From Dyella silvae (GTDB taxonomy: Bacteria; Pseudomonadota; Gammaproteobacteria; Xanthomonadales; Rhodanobacteraceae): a stretch of 64,000 nucleotides of DNA. The DNA lies in NCBI RefSeq assembly GCF_026421305.1, contig NZ_JAPJBQ010000005.1, forward strand, positions 62,001-126,000. The letters run 5' to 3'. Below the pieces are notes generated by a model. It saw only the letters and a list, made by a program, of their open reading frames with translations. It was not told the DNA's origin and did not search any database. The position numbers and the translations under genes are program-made. Shown here piece after piece: positions 9,491-18,470 of this stretch; positions within the stretch are counted from its first letter, which is position 1, and each line of letters starts with the position of its first letter.

Positions 9491-11299
9491 GTGGGCAATC
9501 AAGCGAAGGCAACAGTGGCAGCACTGTTGCTTGCAGCGGCAGCAGTGGGTGGTGCGTACCTCACGGGCTTCGTCCTGCTTCAATGGTTAGGCATTCGCGA
9601 CGTGCCATTGGCCTGGGACACTGGGTGGCAATACCTTCGTGCGCTCGATCTGCCGCAAGTGGCGCCCTACGCACAGAAGATCAAACTGAGTGCCGCGTTG
9701 GGTATGGGTGTGCCACTCACGTTGTGGCTGGTGTTACTCATTCCGATGTTTCGCACTCAGGCGCTGTCGCTCCACGGCGACGCCAGCTTCGCCGAACTGT
9801 CGGACCTCAAAAAAGCAGGGCTGCTCACCCGAACACCGCAAAGTATCCTTATCGGCAAGTACAAAGGGCGCCACCTATGGCTCGGCGGTGCGCAACACGT
9901 CATCACTATCGCCCCCACCCGTAGCGGCAAAACCACCAGCCTGGCTATCCCCGTGCTGTTGACCTACCAGCACTCGATGGTGGCGCTGGATCTCAAGGGC
10001 GAGCTGCGCAAGGCCACCAGCGGCCAACGTCACGCCATGGGCCAGCGCATCGTCGTCTGGGCACCCTATGACGATCAGGGCCGCACCCATCGCTTCAACC
10101 CGTTCACCCTGCTGGCCGACATGGACGCGGGCAAGCGCTTGGGCGAAGTGCAAACCATCGCCGCCATTCTTTATCCGGACGAGGCGGGCAAAGACCCGTT
10201 CTGGACCTCGCAAAGCCGCGCGGCCTTTACTGCGTTCGCATCCTTTATGTTCGAGGCTTGGGATCAATGGGAGCGCGGTGGTCCCACCTCCGATCTCAAC
10301 GTTGTGGAATCCTTCCCCAGCTTTGAGCGCATTCTACGGCTCTCGTCAGGCACCCAGGGCCAGACCACCCTGCAGATGCTGCAGACCATCGTCAACGACA
10401 CGACGACCTTCGCCTTCGTCAGCCCGCAAACCCGCACTGTCTTCAGCAACCTCGCGGGCCTCGCCGAGCAAACCTTCAGCTCCGTGATTGCCACCATGCA
10501 GGCGCCCTTGCAGCAATTTCTCAGCCCCATGCTGGCGGCTGCCACCAACGCGACGGACTTTGATATCACAGCTCTGCGCAAGCAACCCACCACTCTCTAC
10601 GTCGATATTCCCACCAACAAGCTCGACGAAAGCGGCAAGCTGCTAAACATCTTCTTCAGCTCCGTCATCGGCAACAACCTCGGCAAGCAGCTGGGCGAAG
10701 AGCCGGACCTGAAGTACCAGATGCTGATGCTGATGGATGAATTCACCGCCATGGGCCGGGTGGACGTATGGGCCAAGCGCATCTCTATCTCCGCCAGTTA
10801 TGGCGTGCGCGATCTGTGCATCGTGCAAAGCCGTGCACAGCTTCGCAGCACCTATGGCGACAACGACGCGCAGAACTTCATCACCAACCACGGCGCGCAG
10901 ATCGTGTTCACTCCGCGAGAGCAGGGCGATGCGAACGAGTACAGCGAGATGCTTGGCTACAAGACTATCCGCAAGGAAAACCGCAGCCGAAGTAGCGGCT
11001 CAGGCTCCAGCCAGGTGTCGGTGAGCTACAGCGAGGAGCGCCGCGCCTTGTTCTTGCCTCAGGAGATTAAGGAGCTGCCACAGGACGACGAATTGATCTT
11101 CTTCGAGGGCTGCAAGCCTATTCGGGCGCAAAAGAATTGGTTCTTCAAGGACAAGACTTTTGTGGCGCATACGCAGCTGCCGCCCGTGGTGGTGGAGCCG
11201 CTTGCCAAGCGTGTGGCGGCAACGAATAAGCAGATGCCGGCCACGCCGTCGACCCGTTCAGAAACGGTAGAAGGTGCCGAATGGTTGGCTCGCCATTAA
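9491..11299 (+). CDS. virD4: Type IV secretion coupling protein VirD4
   Basis: A 602-residue VirD4/TraG-type ATPase that selects substrates for a type IV secretion system. It starts at a GTG with GGAGGT five bases upstream. Two N-terminal transmembrane helices (about residues 7-34 and 63-87) anchor it in the inner membrane. The Walker A motif APTRSGKTTS covers residues 141-150 with Lys147, and the Walker B motif MLMLMDEF ends at Asp416-Glu417. The conserved SLHGDASFAEL and DLKGEL segments fit the Xanthomonas-type family, which is about 557 residues long, so this copy is slightly longer. It looks intact. The effector-like gene begins 40 bases downstream. The rest of a virB operon is missing except for remnants immediately to the right. 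Confidence 0.92.
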   Translation: MGNQAKATVAALLLAAAAVGGAYLTGFVLLQWLGIRDVPLAWDTGWQYLRALDLPQVAPYAQKIKLSAALGMGVPLTLWLVLLIPMFRTQALSLHGDASFAELSDLKKAGLLTRTPQSILIGKYKGRHLWLGGAQHVITIAPTRSGKTTSLAIPVLLTYQHSMVALDLKGELRKATSGQRHAMGQRIVVWAPYDDQGRTHRFNPFTLLADMDAGKRLGEVQTIAAILYPDEAGKDPFWTSQSRAAFTAFASFMFEAWDQWERGGPTSDLNVVESFPSFERILRLSSGTQGQTTLQMLQTIVNDTTTFAFVSPQTRTVFSNLAGLAEQTFSSVIATMQAPLQQFLSPMLAAATNATDFDITALRKQPTTLYVDIPTNKLDESGKLLNIFFSSVIGNNLGKQLGEEPDLKYQMLMLMDEFTAMGRVDVWAKRISISASYGVRDLCIVQSRAQLRSTYGDNDAQNFITNHGAQIVFTPREQGDANEYSEMLGYKTIRKENRSRSSGSGSSQVSVSYSEERRALFLPQEIKELPQDDELIFFEGCKPIRAQKNWFFKDKTFVAHTQLPPVVVEPLAKRVAATNKQMPATPSTRSETVEGAEWLARH

Positions 11300-11339
11300 A
11301 GAGCACACCGTCGTCGATGTTTCGCATCAAGGAGAGAAG

Positions 11340-12815
11340 ATGGGTGTTCATGACGATATTCGGATCGGCAAACTGCCGTCGGCTGACTTTGCCGAGATGC
11401 CGGAACCCACCACGCCGGTGCCACCGGGCTGCGTGCGCCTTCGAACCAGCGCCGGTGAATGGCGGATTTTGCGACTGCCGACGGAGGATGAGTTGATCTG
11501 GGGCCGCGATCCCGATGGTATTGACTCGGAACCCGACCCAGCCATCCGTCGCGTGATCGAGGAGGAAGGCGCACGACCATCCTCACTGATCGCTGTGCAT
11601 AAGTCTGCTGTGCGCGATGCACTGCACGATCTGCAACTGCTGCGTGATCTGGAGATCATTAACGCGCGGACGGCCAAAGAGTTGGGGCCGCTGCCGAAGG
11701 GTGGGTTGCCGGTGCAGGTGAAGCGCAAGCCGATCTCGACACGACCAGGCGTAGTGATGGCGAACGAACCGCAGGAGCAGGATGCAATGAAGTTGAGTCA
11801 TTGGGCAGCGGCGGCTGCGTTATCGGCTGGTACCTTGACCACGGGCGTGGTTCACGGTGCGGAATCGACGATCGTCCGTGTGGCCGATGGCACCATGGAT
11901 ACCTATCAAGCTCTCAAAACCCATGCGCAGACCCTTGGCGATGGTGTTAACCGCGCCTACGATGCGACCCGGCAGACGGTCACGCAAAGCCTTGACAGCG
12001 TGGCACGCGGCCTAGATGCGGTGAGCCAACCAATTCACCCGCCAGCGCCGCATCAGGATGGCCCGCACGCCGCCATGCCGGCCCCCGCGCTGGATGTGGC
12101 AACGGTGCGCAGCTTGCAAACCCACCTCAACACCCTCGGCCTCACCGATCATCGAGGGCAGCGCGTGGTCGAGAGTGGCGTGTACGACCCGACCACGCGC
12201 ATGGCAGTCATAGGGTTTCAGCATGAGCATGGCCTGCCGACGACGGGCCTACCCGACAAAGCCACCCTCTCATTGGTGCAGACTTATGCCAGGCTGACCG
12301 AGCTGCAGCCCACCAGCGCCGAGCGTGCGATGCCCTCGCGTGAAGCTGCCGCCCTCGCACCCACGCCCTCACATGTGCCGGCGAAGCAGATGCCGACGCC
12401 TTCCCACGACCAGACCACCACGTCCCTCGGTTTGGGTTATGCACCCAACGACCCACGCCATCGGGACAACCCGAACCACGCGCTCTACAACCAACTGCAC
12501 GAACGCATCCCGGAAGCTTCTGAGAGGCGATTGTTGCAATTCACGGCGGCCTGTCATGCCAGCGGTATTACTAACAACAACCTCAAAGACATTCATCTCA
12601 ACGAGACGAAGGGTGCCATCGCGTTTGGCTCGGGTGGGCTCATTACCCATGTCGCCAGTGTGGACTTGAAAGCGCCCATGCCAACACCCGAACAAGCCGT
12701 GCAACAGATCCAGCAGTACGACCAATATCAAGCGCAGGTTCAAGAGCACATTCAGGCCATGAACGCGCAGCGCCACGCTCAGGCGCAGCACGGGCCCATG
12801 CTGGGTGGGCGGTAA
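11340..12815 (+). CDS. Probable X-T4SS effector: peptidoglycan-binding domain plus XVIPCD-like C-terminus
   Basis: A 491-residue protein read from the ATG at 11340, which follows AAGGAGAG; the frame runs back into virD4 but without a better start. The N-terminal 140 residues are unrecognised. A hydrophobic Ala-rich stretch follows near residue 145 (WAAAAALSAGTLTTG). Residues 251-322 form a PG_binding_1 domain (three-helix, GVYDPTTRMAVIGFQ). From about residue 366 the sequence DPRHRDNPNHALYNQL starts a domain resembling the C-terminal XVIPCD by which Xanthomonadales T4SS toxins bind VirD4, and it ends in the characteristic Gln-rich tail. Immediate linkage to virD4 supports this role. No lytic catalytic domain is recognised, so the toxic activity, if any, is unknown. 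No immunity lipoprotein gene is adjacent. Confidence 0.75.
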   Translation: MGVHDDIRIGKLPSADFAEMPEPTTPVPPGCVRLRTSAGEWRILRLPTEDELIWGRDPDGIDSEPDPAIRRVIEEEGARPSSLIAVHKSAVRDALHDLQLLRDLEIINARTAKELGPLPKGGLPVQVKRKPISTRPGVVMANEPQEQDAMKLSHWAAAAALSAGTLTTGVVHGAESTIVRVADGTMDTYQALKTHAQTLGDGVNRAYDATRQTVTQSLDSVARGLDAVSQPIHPPAPHQDGPHAAMPAPALDVATVRSLQTHLNTLGLTDHRGQRVVESGVYDPTTRMAVIGFQHEHGLPTTGLPDKATLSLVQTYARLTELQPTSAERAMPSREAAALAPTPSHVPAKQMPTPSHDQTTTSLGLGYAPNDPRHRDNPNHALYNQLHERIPEASERRLLQFTAACHASGITNNNLKDIHLNETKGAIAFGSGGLITHVASVDLKAPMPTPEQAVQQIQQYDQYQAQVQEHIQAMNAQRHAQAQHGPMLGGR

Positions 12816-12836
12816 TTGATGACGCGGTCGCCTCCG

Positions 12837-13190
12837 TCACCGGCAACAACATCGGCAGCGTAGGGTGATGTACAGCTCGTTCTGCATCAGCTTCTGTGCC
12901 GCCAGCGCGCCGAAGTACGCATCGGACATCTGCTGGTTGACGGATTGGCGGAATGTGCTGTGGTCCTTCAAGTGGCGACGACGGCGGATGTCGTGCACCC
13001 AGAAGGCTACATTGACGAAATCGGGCGCACGCAGTGTTTGCAGCATGCGGTTGAAGCTCTGGTGGCGATGCCCCAGCTCCCGGTTCTCGCGCCCGACGAA
13101 GGGCAGGCCTTCCGGCCGCCACGTCATGAGGTAGTCGTCATCGGTGGTTTTGAGCACCATGGGGGCGTTGCTGGAGAGCGGACGACTCAC
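12837..13190 (-). pseudogene. virB4: virB4 N-terminal fragment, truncated
   Basis: The translation contains the N-terminal region of a VirB4 ATPase: an LKTTDDDYLMTW strand, GLPFVGRENRELGHRHQ, LLQTLRAPDFVNVAFWVHD and AYFGALAAQKLMQNELYITL. Homology then stops abruptly and the frame reads RCRCCCR before a stop. Full VirB4 proteins are about 800 residues; everything carrying the Walker motifs is gone. The fragment begins in the same frame 24 bases after the virB7 stop codon with no good ribosome site, and its broken end lies 21 bases from the tail-to-tail effector gene. The arrangement suggests a deletion that removed the genes normally between virB7 and virB4 as well as the rest of virB4. It cannot power secretion. 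Confidence 0.75.
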
Positions 13191-13214
13191 GACGGAAGCA
13201 GTGAATGCCGCTGG

Positions 13215-13640
13215 TTATCCGGCGGCAGGTGGCTTCGAAGATGGGGTGTTGATATCTGACGCCGTGGTGGCAATGAGTTGTCCGCCTTCGGCGGACAGTC
13301 GAATGCCGTAACTGCCATAGATGGCGTTTAGTTGGTCCAGCGCTTGCTGGATGTCCGTGGTACGGATGGCGGCAACCGGTTGGCTGAGCGTGTAGTCTGT
13401 CTGCAGGTGGTACGCGAACTGTTTGCCGGAGTCTTTAGCCCATCGCCGCAACATGGTTCTGAGCGTCCCATCCATAGGCGTGGCGTAATACAAGTACTGC
13501 GGATTCAACGGTATCGCGGCCGCGGCACTTTGGTAGCGATTGATGGGTTTCCAGCGGCCGCTGTAGTCTTTCGCGGTAGATCCGCAGCCGGAAGTGATGG
13601 GTAACAGCAAAGCCACCACGGCGAGCTTTAGGAAATCCAT
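13215..13640 (-). CDS. virB7: VirB7-like outer-membrane lipoprotein with N0 domain
   Basis: A 141-residue protein read from the ATG at 13640 (AGGAAA upstream; an earlier ATG at 13679 lacks a site). The signal MDFLKLAVVALLLPITSGC ends in a cysteine that would be lipidated, although Thr at position -3 is a weak lipobox. The mature part contains GRWKPINRY, then YATPMDGTLRTML and a segment with the pattern of an N0 domain, as in VirB7 of Xanthomonas citri (139 residues), where it decorates the core complex. Length and order match that family well. It appears intact but has no virB8, virB9 or virB10 beside it, only a virB4 fragment, so it may be a non-functional survivor. Confidence 0.8.
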   Translation of the reverse strand: MDFLKLAVVALLLPITSGCGSTAKDYSGRWKPINRYQSAAAAIPLNPQYLYYATPMDGTLRTMLRRWAKDSGKQFAYHLQTDYTLSQPVAAIRTTDIQQALDQLNAIYGSYGIRLSAEGGQLIATTASDINTPSSKPPAAG

Positions 13641-14315
13641 CTTGGTTTTTCCTATGGTCGAGCTGATTGAGTGCTCCATGGATACGTCTCCCCGCGTGAG
13701 GCTTCTTTTGATTGATCAAGTCCCTTGGCCACTAGCAGTGGGGCGCCAGTGAAAAACTTCCTGGCGGGTACCGAAGCGGCGATGGCGTTCTCGCTAACTC
13801 AAGCGTGGATACGCTGCCGAATTGTCGCGTGAGCAGCGCGATTTGCTGATGCACCAAATGCCCCGCGGCTTGTAAGTGCTTACCGGCTGTGTACGTGGGT
13901 AATCCGTGGCTCATGTCGACGCATGGGTATGGCTACTGTCGCGGAAGTTTTGAACGAGGCGTTTCGTGGCGGCGGACCGCGGTCATCTTGTGGGGAAATC
14001 GTGGAATCCGATCGCAGTCTTAGCAGCGGCTCGCTCATTGCATCCATGGTGTTTGCCGCTGTTGTCGCCTCGGGGCTGAATGCCGTTGGCTCACTTCAAG
14101 AGCGCCGCGGCCAGGGGTGGCCGTTACCGCATGTATTCCAGACGGGGGAAGTAGGTCTAGGTCCGGTGTAGGCCGGTCGCTTCGCGCCGGACTCTTTGAG
14201 GTGCCATAACCCCAAATTGGGCCAAGCGTCGTTTCATGGCACGGGGGCGCTTCCCGTGACCTTCGACCGGTCCTTACACTGGGCCGGTCTACTCAACACC
14301 GGCAAGGAGAAAGAC
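13641..14315. other. Intergenic region upstream of virB7, no gene supported
   Basis: About 675 bases separate virB7 from the next convincing gene. Two short open frames exist (minus 13732-13914, plus 13923-14171), but neither has a ribosome site, a recognisable domain or typical composition. The stretch may hold the old virB promoter and the right-hand border of the secretion island. I found no integrase, transposase or tRNA that would mark an attachment site. Confidence 0.4.
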
Positions 14316-17300
14316 ATGCGTCGTCCGTGGGGATGGTTGGTGCCGCTCGGGTTGCTGGTCGCGCCGTTGATGGCGCAGGAGGTGCCTGCCGCTCTGAAGG
14401 ATTGGCAGGATTGGGTATTGCATGACGTGCCACAGCACGCGTGCCCCATGATGGCCACCAGCGGTGGCACGGTGGGTGTCAGGGAATGCGCGTGGCCCGG
14501 CCGGCTGATGCTCGACGTGGGCAAGGACGGCGCGCGATTCAGCCTTGACGTGCATGTGGATGCGCGAAGCTGGGTGGGCCTTCCGGGTGATGCGCGCAAC
14601 TGGCCGCTGCAGGTCAGTGCCGATGGCAAGCCGATCGTCGTGCTCGATCACGGTGGCGTACCGTCGCTGCAACTGGTGCCCGGCGACTACGCCATTCGCG
14701 GTGTGTTGCCGTGGGACAGCCGGCCCGCGCGTCTTCGCGTACCCGAATCGATCGGATTGGTGACCCTCACGCTGGACAGCCATGCAGTCAATCGCGTGGA
14801 GCGCAACGGCGATCAACTCACGCTGGGCGAAGCTGCGGCTGCGCAACGCGCGGCAGATGCCTTGTCTTTGCGCGTCTATCGCAAGCTTTCGGACGGATTG
14901 CCGACGACGCTGGAAACGCAACTCCAGTTCAATGTCACCGGCAGCGCGCGCGAGCAACTGCTCGGTCCGGTGTTACCCAAGGGATTCACTGCGACGTCCC
15001 TGCAAGGCGACCTGCCGGCGCGACTGGAAAGCGATGGCCGCCTGCGTGTGCAGTTGCGCCCGGGGCAATGGACACTTTCGCTGGGTGCGCGCGGCACCGA
15101 TGTGCTTGAACACATCCGCCTTGCCCTGCCGGGCGAACCGTGGCCAAAGCAGGAGATATGGAGCTATGCGGACAACCCTTCGTTGCGCAGCACGCGCGTG
15201 GAAGGGCAAGCCACCGACGCAGGGCAGGCAGACGTTCCGGGTGAGTGGGATGCATTGCCCGCCTATGTGCTTGACGATGCCAAAGGCCTCAACGTCGAAC
15301 AGGGCACGCGTGGTGGCGAAGGCGGGCAGGGCGATCAGGTTTCCCTGCACCGGCAGTTGTGGCTGGATTTCGACGGCCGCGGCTTGACCGCGGCGGATAA
15401 GCTCACCGGCGTGTTGCGTCATAGCCAGCGGCTGGATGTATCCGCGCCCTGGCAGCTATCACAAGCATCGCAGCATGAAACGCCACTACTCGTTACCACG
15501 AGCGGTAGTCATGGCGGCGTCGAGTTGCGTGAAACGCAGCTGGATCTATTCGCCGGGCTGCGCATGCCCGAGCGTGGCGTCATGCCAAGTTCCGGGTGGC
15601 AGTTGCCGATGGAGAACATCGATGCCACGTTGCATCTCCCCTATGGTTACCGCCTGCTTGGTGCGGCGGGCGCGGATCGCTCGCCGGATTCGTGGATAGC
15701 GCAGTGGAGCCTGCTGGATCTGTTCGTGGTGGCGCTCATTGCGTTACTGGCCGGGCGTTTCCTCGGCTGGCCATGGGCGTTGGTGGCCGTCGGTTTCCTT
15801 GCGCTTTCGCAGCATGAGGGCGGAGCGCCGCGCTGGACGCTGGCGATAGCGCTTGCGCTGGCCCTGCTCATGCGCGTGCTGCCGGAGGGTCGTTTGCGCA
15901 CCGTTTCGCGTCTGGGAGCAGGTGCCTTGTTCGCGCTGGCCGTGCTGTGGGCGCTGCCCTTTGCGGCCACGCAAATGAGTTATGCATTGCATCCGCAGCT
16001 TGAGAGTTCTGGCATGGCGTCGTTTGCGCCTGAGGAACCGGCGATGAAGCACCGGCAGGCGCTCAAGTCGATGCCACAGAACATAGCGGCGTCGCCGGCG
16101 GTGGAGGAGGCATCGACGAATGCTGAACCCGCGCCAGCGCCACCGCCCGCTCTCGCGTCTGCGCCTATGGCTGGCTACGCCGCGCAACGCGCACCCGCTG
16201 CAAAAAGTCTGGAGTCGGTGACTGTCACGGGTACCCGCATCACGGCGGCGCAGACGGTGGGACAGGAGCGTGACTCGCGCAGCGTGATCCAGGCGGGTCG
16301 AGGTGTGCCGCAGTGGGATGTCGGCAACAACTATCGTCTGGGTTGGTCGGGGCCGGTGACGGCGGACCAGACGACGCGACTGGTTATCGCGCCTGCGTGG
16401 CTGGTACGTGTTCTGCGCGTCGCGATGCTTGTGCTGCTGATCGGCTTGCTGGGCAAGTTGGCGATGGGCCTGTTGCGTCCGGGTATGGTGCGCTGGCAAG
16501 GCTGGCGTTCGCGAGGGGCGGCTGCGGCGTTGCTCGCGTTGGCGTTGTTGCCGCACGGCGCGCATGCCCAGAATCTGCCGGACGAGCCCATGCTCGGGCA
16601 ACTACGCAACCGCCTCACTGAAGTGCCCAAATGCGCGCCCGATTGCGTGGCCATCGCGCAAGCCATGGTGCAGGCAAACGGTGACGGCGTGGCGCTGGAG
16701 CTGGAGGTTCACGCCGGTGCGGCGATCGCTGTTCCTTTGCCGCAAGGCGACGATGCCCTGCAACTGCTGTCCATAGCCACGGATGGCCGCGATGCCACCC
16801 TGTCGCGTCGGGCCGATGCCTTGCTGGTGGAACTCGATCGCGGTGTACATCGCCTCTCGCTGCGTTATCGCGCGGCACCCGTGGATACGGCCAGCCTGCA
16901 TTTCGCGTTGCGTCCGCAGCGGGTGGTGTTTCAGGGCGATGGCTGGGCACCCAATGGACTCGACGACACACGCTTGCTCGGCGACAGCCTCACGCTCAAT
17001 CGCGTGCGGACCTCTGGCGATGGCCAAAGTGTGGAGGCGATCGCACAGGTGTTTCCGCCCTATGTGAAGCTGACCCGGACACTGGAGCTGGGCAACGAAT
17101 GGACGGTGAACAACACGGTCGAACGATTGGCACCGCTCGACGGCGGTTTCAGCCTTGAACTGCCCTTGCTGCCGGGCGAGCACCCGCTGGGCGACAACGT
17201 GCGCGTGCGCGATGGCCGCATGTGGGTCACCTTCAATGGCGGACAGAGCCAAGTGAGCTGGAGCAGTCGGCTTGATCACGCCGACACGTTGACGCTGAAA

Positions 17301-18419
17301 GCACCGGCGCTCAGCGATCGCGCCGAGCAGTGGGTGCTGCAGCCGGCGCCGATCTGGCATCTGGATACACAAGGCGTGCCTTCGAGTCTCAGCGACGATG
17401 GCTTGCTTTTCCAGCCGCTGCCGGGCGAGAGCCTGCAGGTGCACATCACGCAACCGAAGGCGGCGGCGGGCGATAGCCTGGCCTTCGATCAGGTGAATGT
17501 GGAAAGCCGTGCGGGAGACCGTTCCAGCGAAACCGAGCTGTCGCTTGTCGCGCGCAGCACACGGGGCGGCGAACATGCCATAGGCCTGCCCGCAGGTGCC
17601 GAATTGCTGGAAGCCCGGCGCGATGACGCGCCGATCAGCCTGGCCATTCGCGATGGCAAGATCAGCCTGCCGTTGCTGCCGGGTATGCATCGCTACACCA
17701 TTCGTCTGCGCGAGCCGCACGGTGTGTCGTTGTTGGGGCATACGCCGTCGCATTCGCTGGGCGCACCGGCTGCGAATATTTCACTCACGCAAGCCCTGCC
17801 AGAGAGCCGTTGGGTGCTCTGGACGTGGGGTCCGACGGCAGGCCCCGCCGTCACTTACTGGTCGCAGCTGGTCGTGCTTCTGTTGGCAGCGTGGTTGCTG
17901 GCCCGCTATGCACCCACGCCGCTGCGGTTCCATCACTGGCTGCTGCTCGGCTTGGGTTTCTCGGCATTTGCATGGGGTGCCTACGCCTTTGTGGTGGTCT
18001 GGCTGATCCTGTTGGGTTTGCGTGCGCGTTACGTGATGCCAGAGCGATTCGGCACGAGCTTCAACCTGACGCAGGCTGGCCTCGCACTGGTGACCCTGCT
18101 GGCGATTGCCGTGCTGGTATCGGCCGTGCCGAAGGGGCTGCTGGGCTTGCCCGACATGCACATCGCCGGAAATAACTCGACGGCGTGGGAGTTGCGTTGG
18201 TTTGCCGATCAAACCGGCAGCGCCCTGCCGCAGGCAGGTGTATTCAGCGTGTCGCTGTGGGTCTACAAGATCGCCATGCTGCTGTGGGCGCTGTGGCTGG
18301 CCAACGCGCTGCTCGGCTGGTTGCGCTGGGGCTTCGAGGCATGGAGTCAGGGTGGTTACTGGCGCAAGCGCAAGCCAGGCATGGCGGAGCCACCGCCGGT
18401 GCCGGAAGCATCGAAGTAA
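14316..18419 (+). CDS. Very large multi-domain inner-membrane protein of unknown function
   Basis: A 1367-residue protein. The ATG at 14316 follows AAGGAGA and starts a signal peptide (GLLVAPLMAQ). Residues 25-460 look like beta-rich periplasmic domains. A first membrane cluster lies at about 465-555. A Pro/Ala-rich loop (about 555-690) contains LESVTVTGTRI at 632-642, a motif otherwise familiar from the N-terminus of TonB-dependent receptors. Membrane segments at about 693-720 and 733-753 are followed by a second long periplasmic domain (754-1180) and four or five C-terminal helices (1180-1340). I do not recognise the family. The gene stands alone with a terminator directly after it. The two-fold periplasmic-domain-plus-membrane layout suggests an internal duplication or an envelope scaffold, but this is speculation. 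Confidence 0.8.
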   Translation: MRRPWGWLVPLGLLVAPLMAQEVPAALKDWQDWVLHDVPQHACPMMATSGGTVGVRECAWPGRLMLDVGKDGARFSLDVHVDARSWVGLPGDARNWPLQVSADGKPIVVLDHGGVPSLQLVPGDYAIRGVLPWDSRPARLRVPESIGLVTLTLDSHAVNRVERNGDQLTLGEAAAAQRAADALSLRVYRKLSDGLPTTLETQLQFNVTGSAREQLLGPVLPKGFTATSLQGDLPARLESDGRLRVQLRPGQWTLSLGARGTDVLEHIRLALPGEPWPKQEIWSYADNPSLRSTRVEGQATDAGQADVPGEWDALPAYVLDDAKGLNVEQGTRGGEGGQGDQVSLHRQLWLDFDGRGLTAADKLTGVLRHSQRLDVSAPWQLSQASQHETPLLVTTSGSHGGVELRETQLDLFAGLRMPERGVMPSSGWQLPMENIDATLHLPYGYRLLGAAGADRSPDSWIAQWSLLDLFVVALIALLAGRFLGWPWALVAVGFLALSQHEGGAPRWTLAIALALALLMRVLPEGRLRTVSRLGAGALFALAVLWALPFAATQMSYALHPQLESSGMASFAPEEPAMKHRQALKSMPQNIAASPAVEEASTNAEPAPAPPPALASAPMAGYAAQRAPAAKSLESVTVTGTRITAAQTVGQERDSRSVIQAGRGVPQWDVGNNYRLGWSGPVTADQTTRLVIAPAWLVRVLRVAMLVLLIGLLGKLAMGLLRPGMVRWQGWRSRGAAAALLALALLPHGAHAQNLPDEPMLGQLRNRLTEVPKCAPDCVAIAQAMVQANGDGVALELEVHAGAAIAVPLPQGDDALQLLSIATDGRDATLSRRADALLVELDRGVHRLSLRYRAAPVDTASLHFALRPQRVVFQGDGWAPNGLDDTRLLGDSLTLNRVRTSGDGQSVEAIAQVFPPYVKLTRTLELGNEWTVNNTVERLAPLDGGFSLELPLLPGEHPLGDNVRVRDGRMWVTFNGGQSQVSWSSRLDHADTLTLKAPALSDRAEQWVLQPAPIWHLDTQGVPSSLSDDGLLFQPLPGESLQVHITQPKAAAGDSLAFDQVNVESRAGDRSSETELSLVARSTRGGEHAIGLPAGAELLEARRDDAPISLAIRDGKISLPLLPGMHRYTIRLREPHGVSLLGHTPSHSLGAPAANISLTQALPESRWVLWTWGPTAGPAVTYWSQLVVLLLAAWLLARYAPTPLRFHHWLLLGLGFSAFAWGAYAFVVVWLILLGLRARYVMPERFGTSFNLTQAGLALVTLLAIAVLVSAVPKGLLGLPDMHIAGNNSTAWELRWFADQTGSALPQAGVFSVSLWVYKIAMLLWALWLANALLGWLRWGFEAWSQGGYWRKRKPGMAEPPPVPEASK

Positions 18420-18421
18420 AA

Positions 18422-18452
18422 AAGAAGGGCGCCTTGATGGCGCCCTTTTTCT
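18422..18452. terminator. Bidirectional terminator between convergent genes
   Basis: Seven-bp stem GGGCGCC/GGCGCCC with a TTGAT loop is flanked by A-rich sequence on the left and TTTTTCTT on the right. It can therefore terminate both the large membrane protein gene and the oxidoreductase gene that converges on it. Confidence 0.8.
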
Positions 18453-18470
18453 TCGCATGCATGTTTCGAT

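Noticed and set aside
13732-13914. 60-codon minus-strand frame upstream of virB7
   Set aside because: No ribosome site, domain or composition signal; too short to support without homology evidence.
13923-14171. 82-codon plus-strand frame in the gap before the giant membrane protein
   Set aside because: A hydrophobic stretch is present but there is no ribosome site, and it ends in unrelated sequence; not enough evidence.
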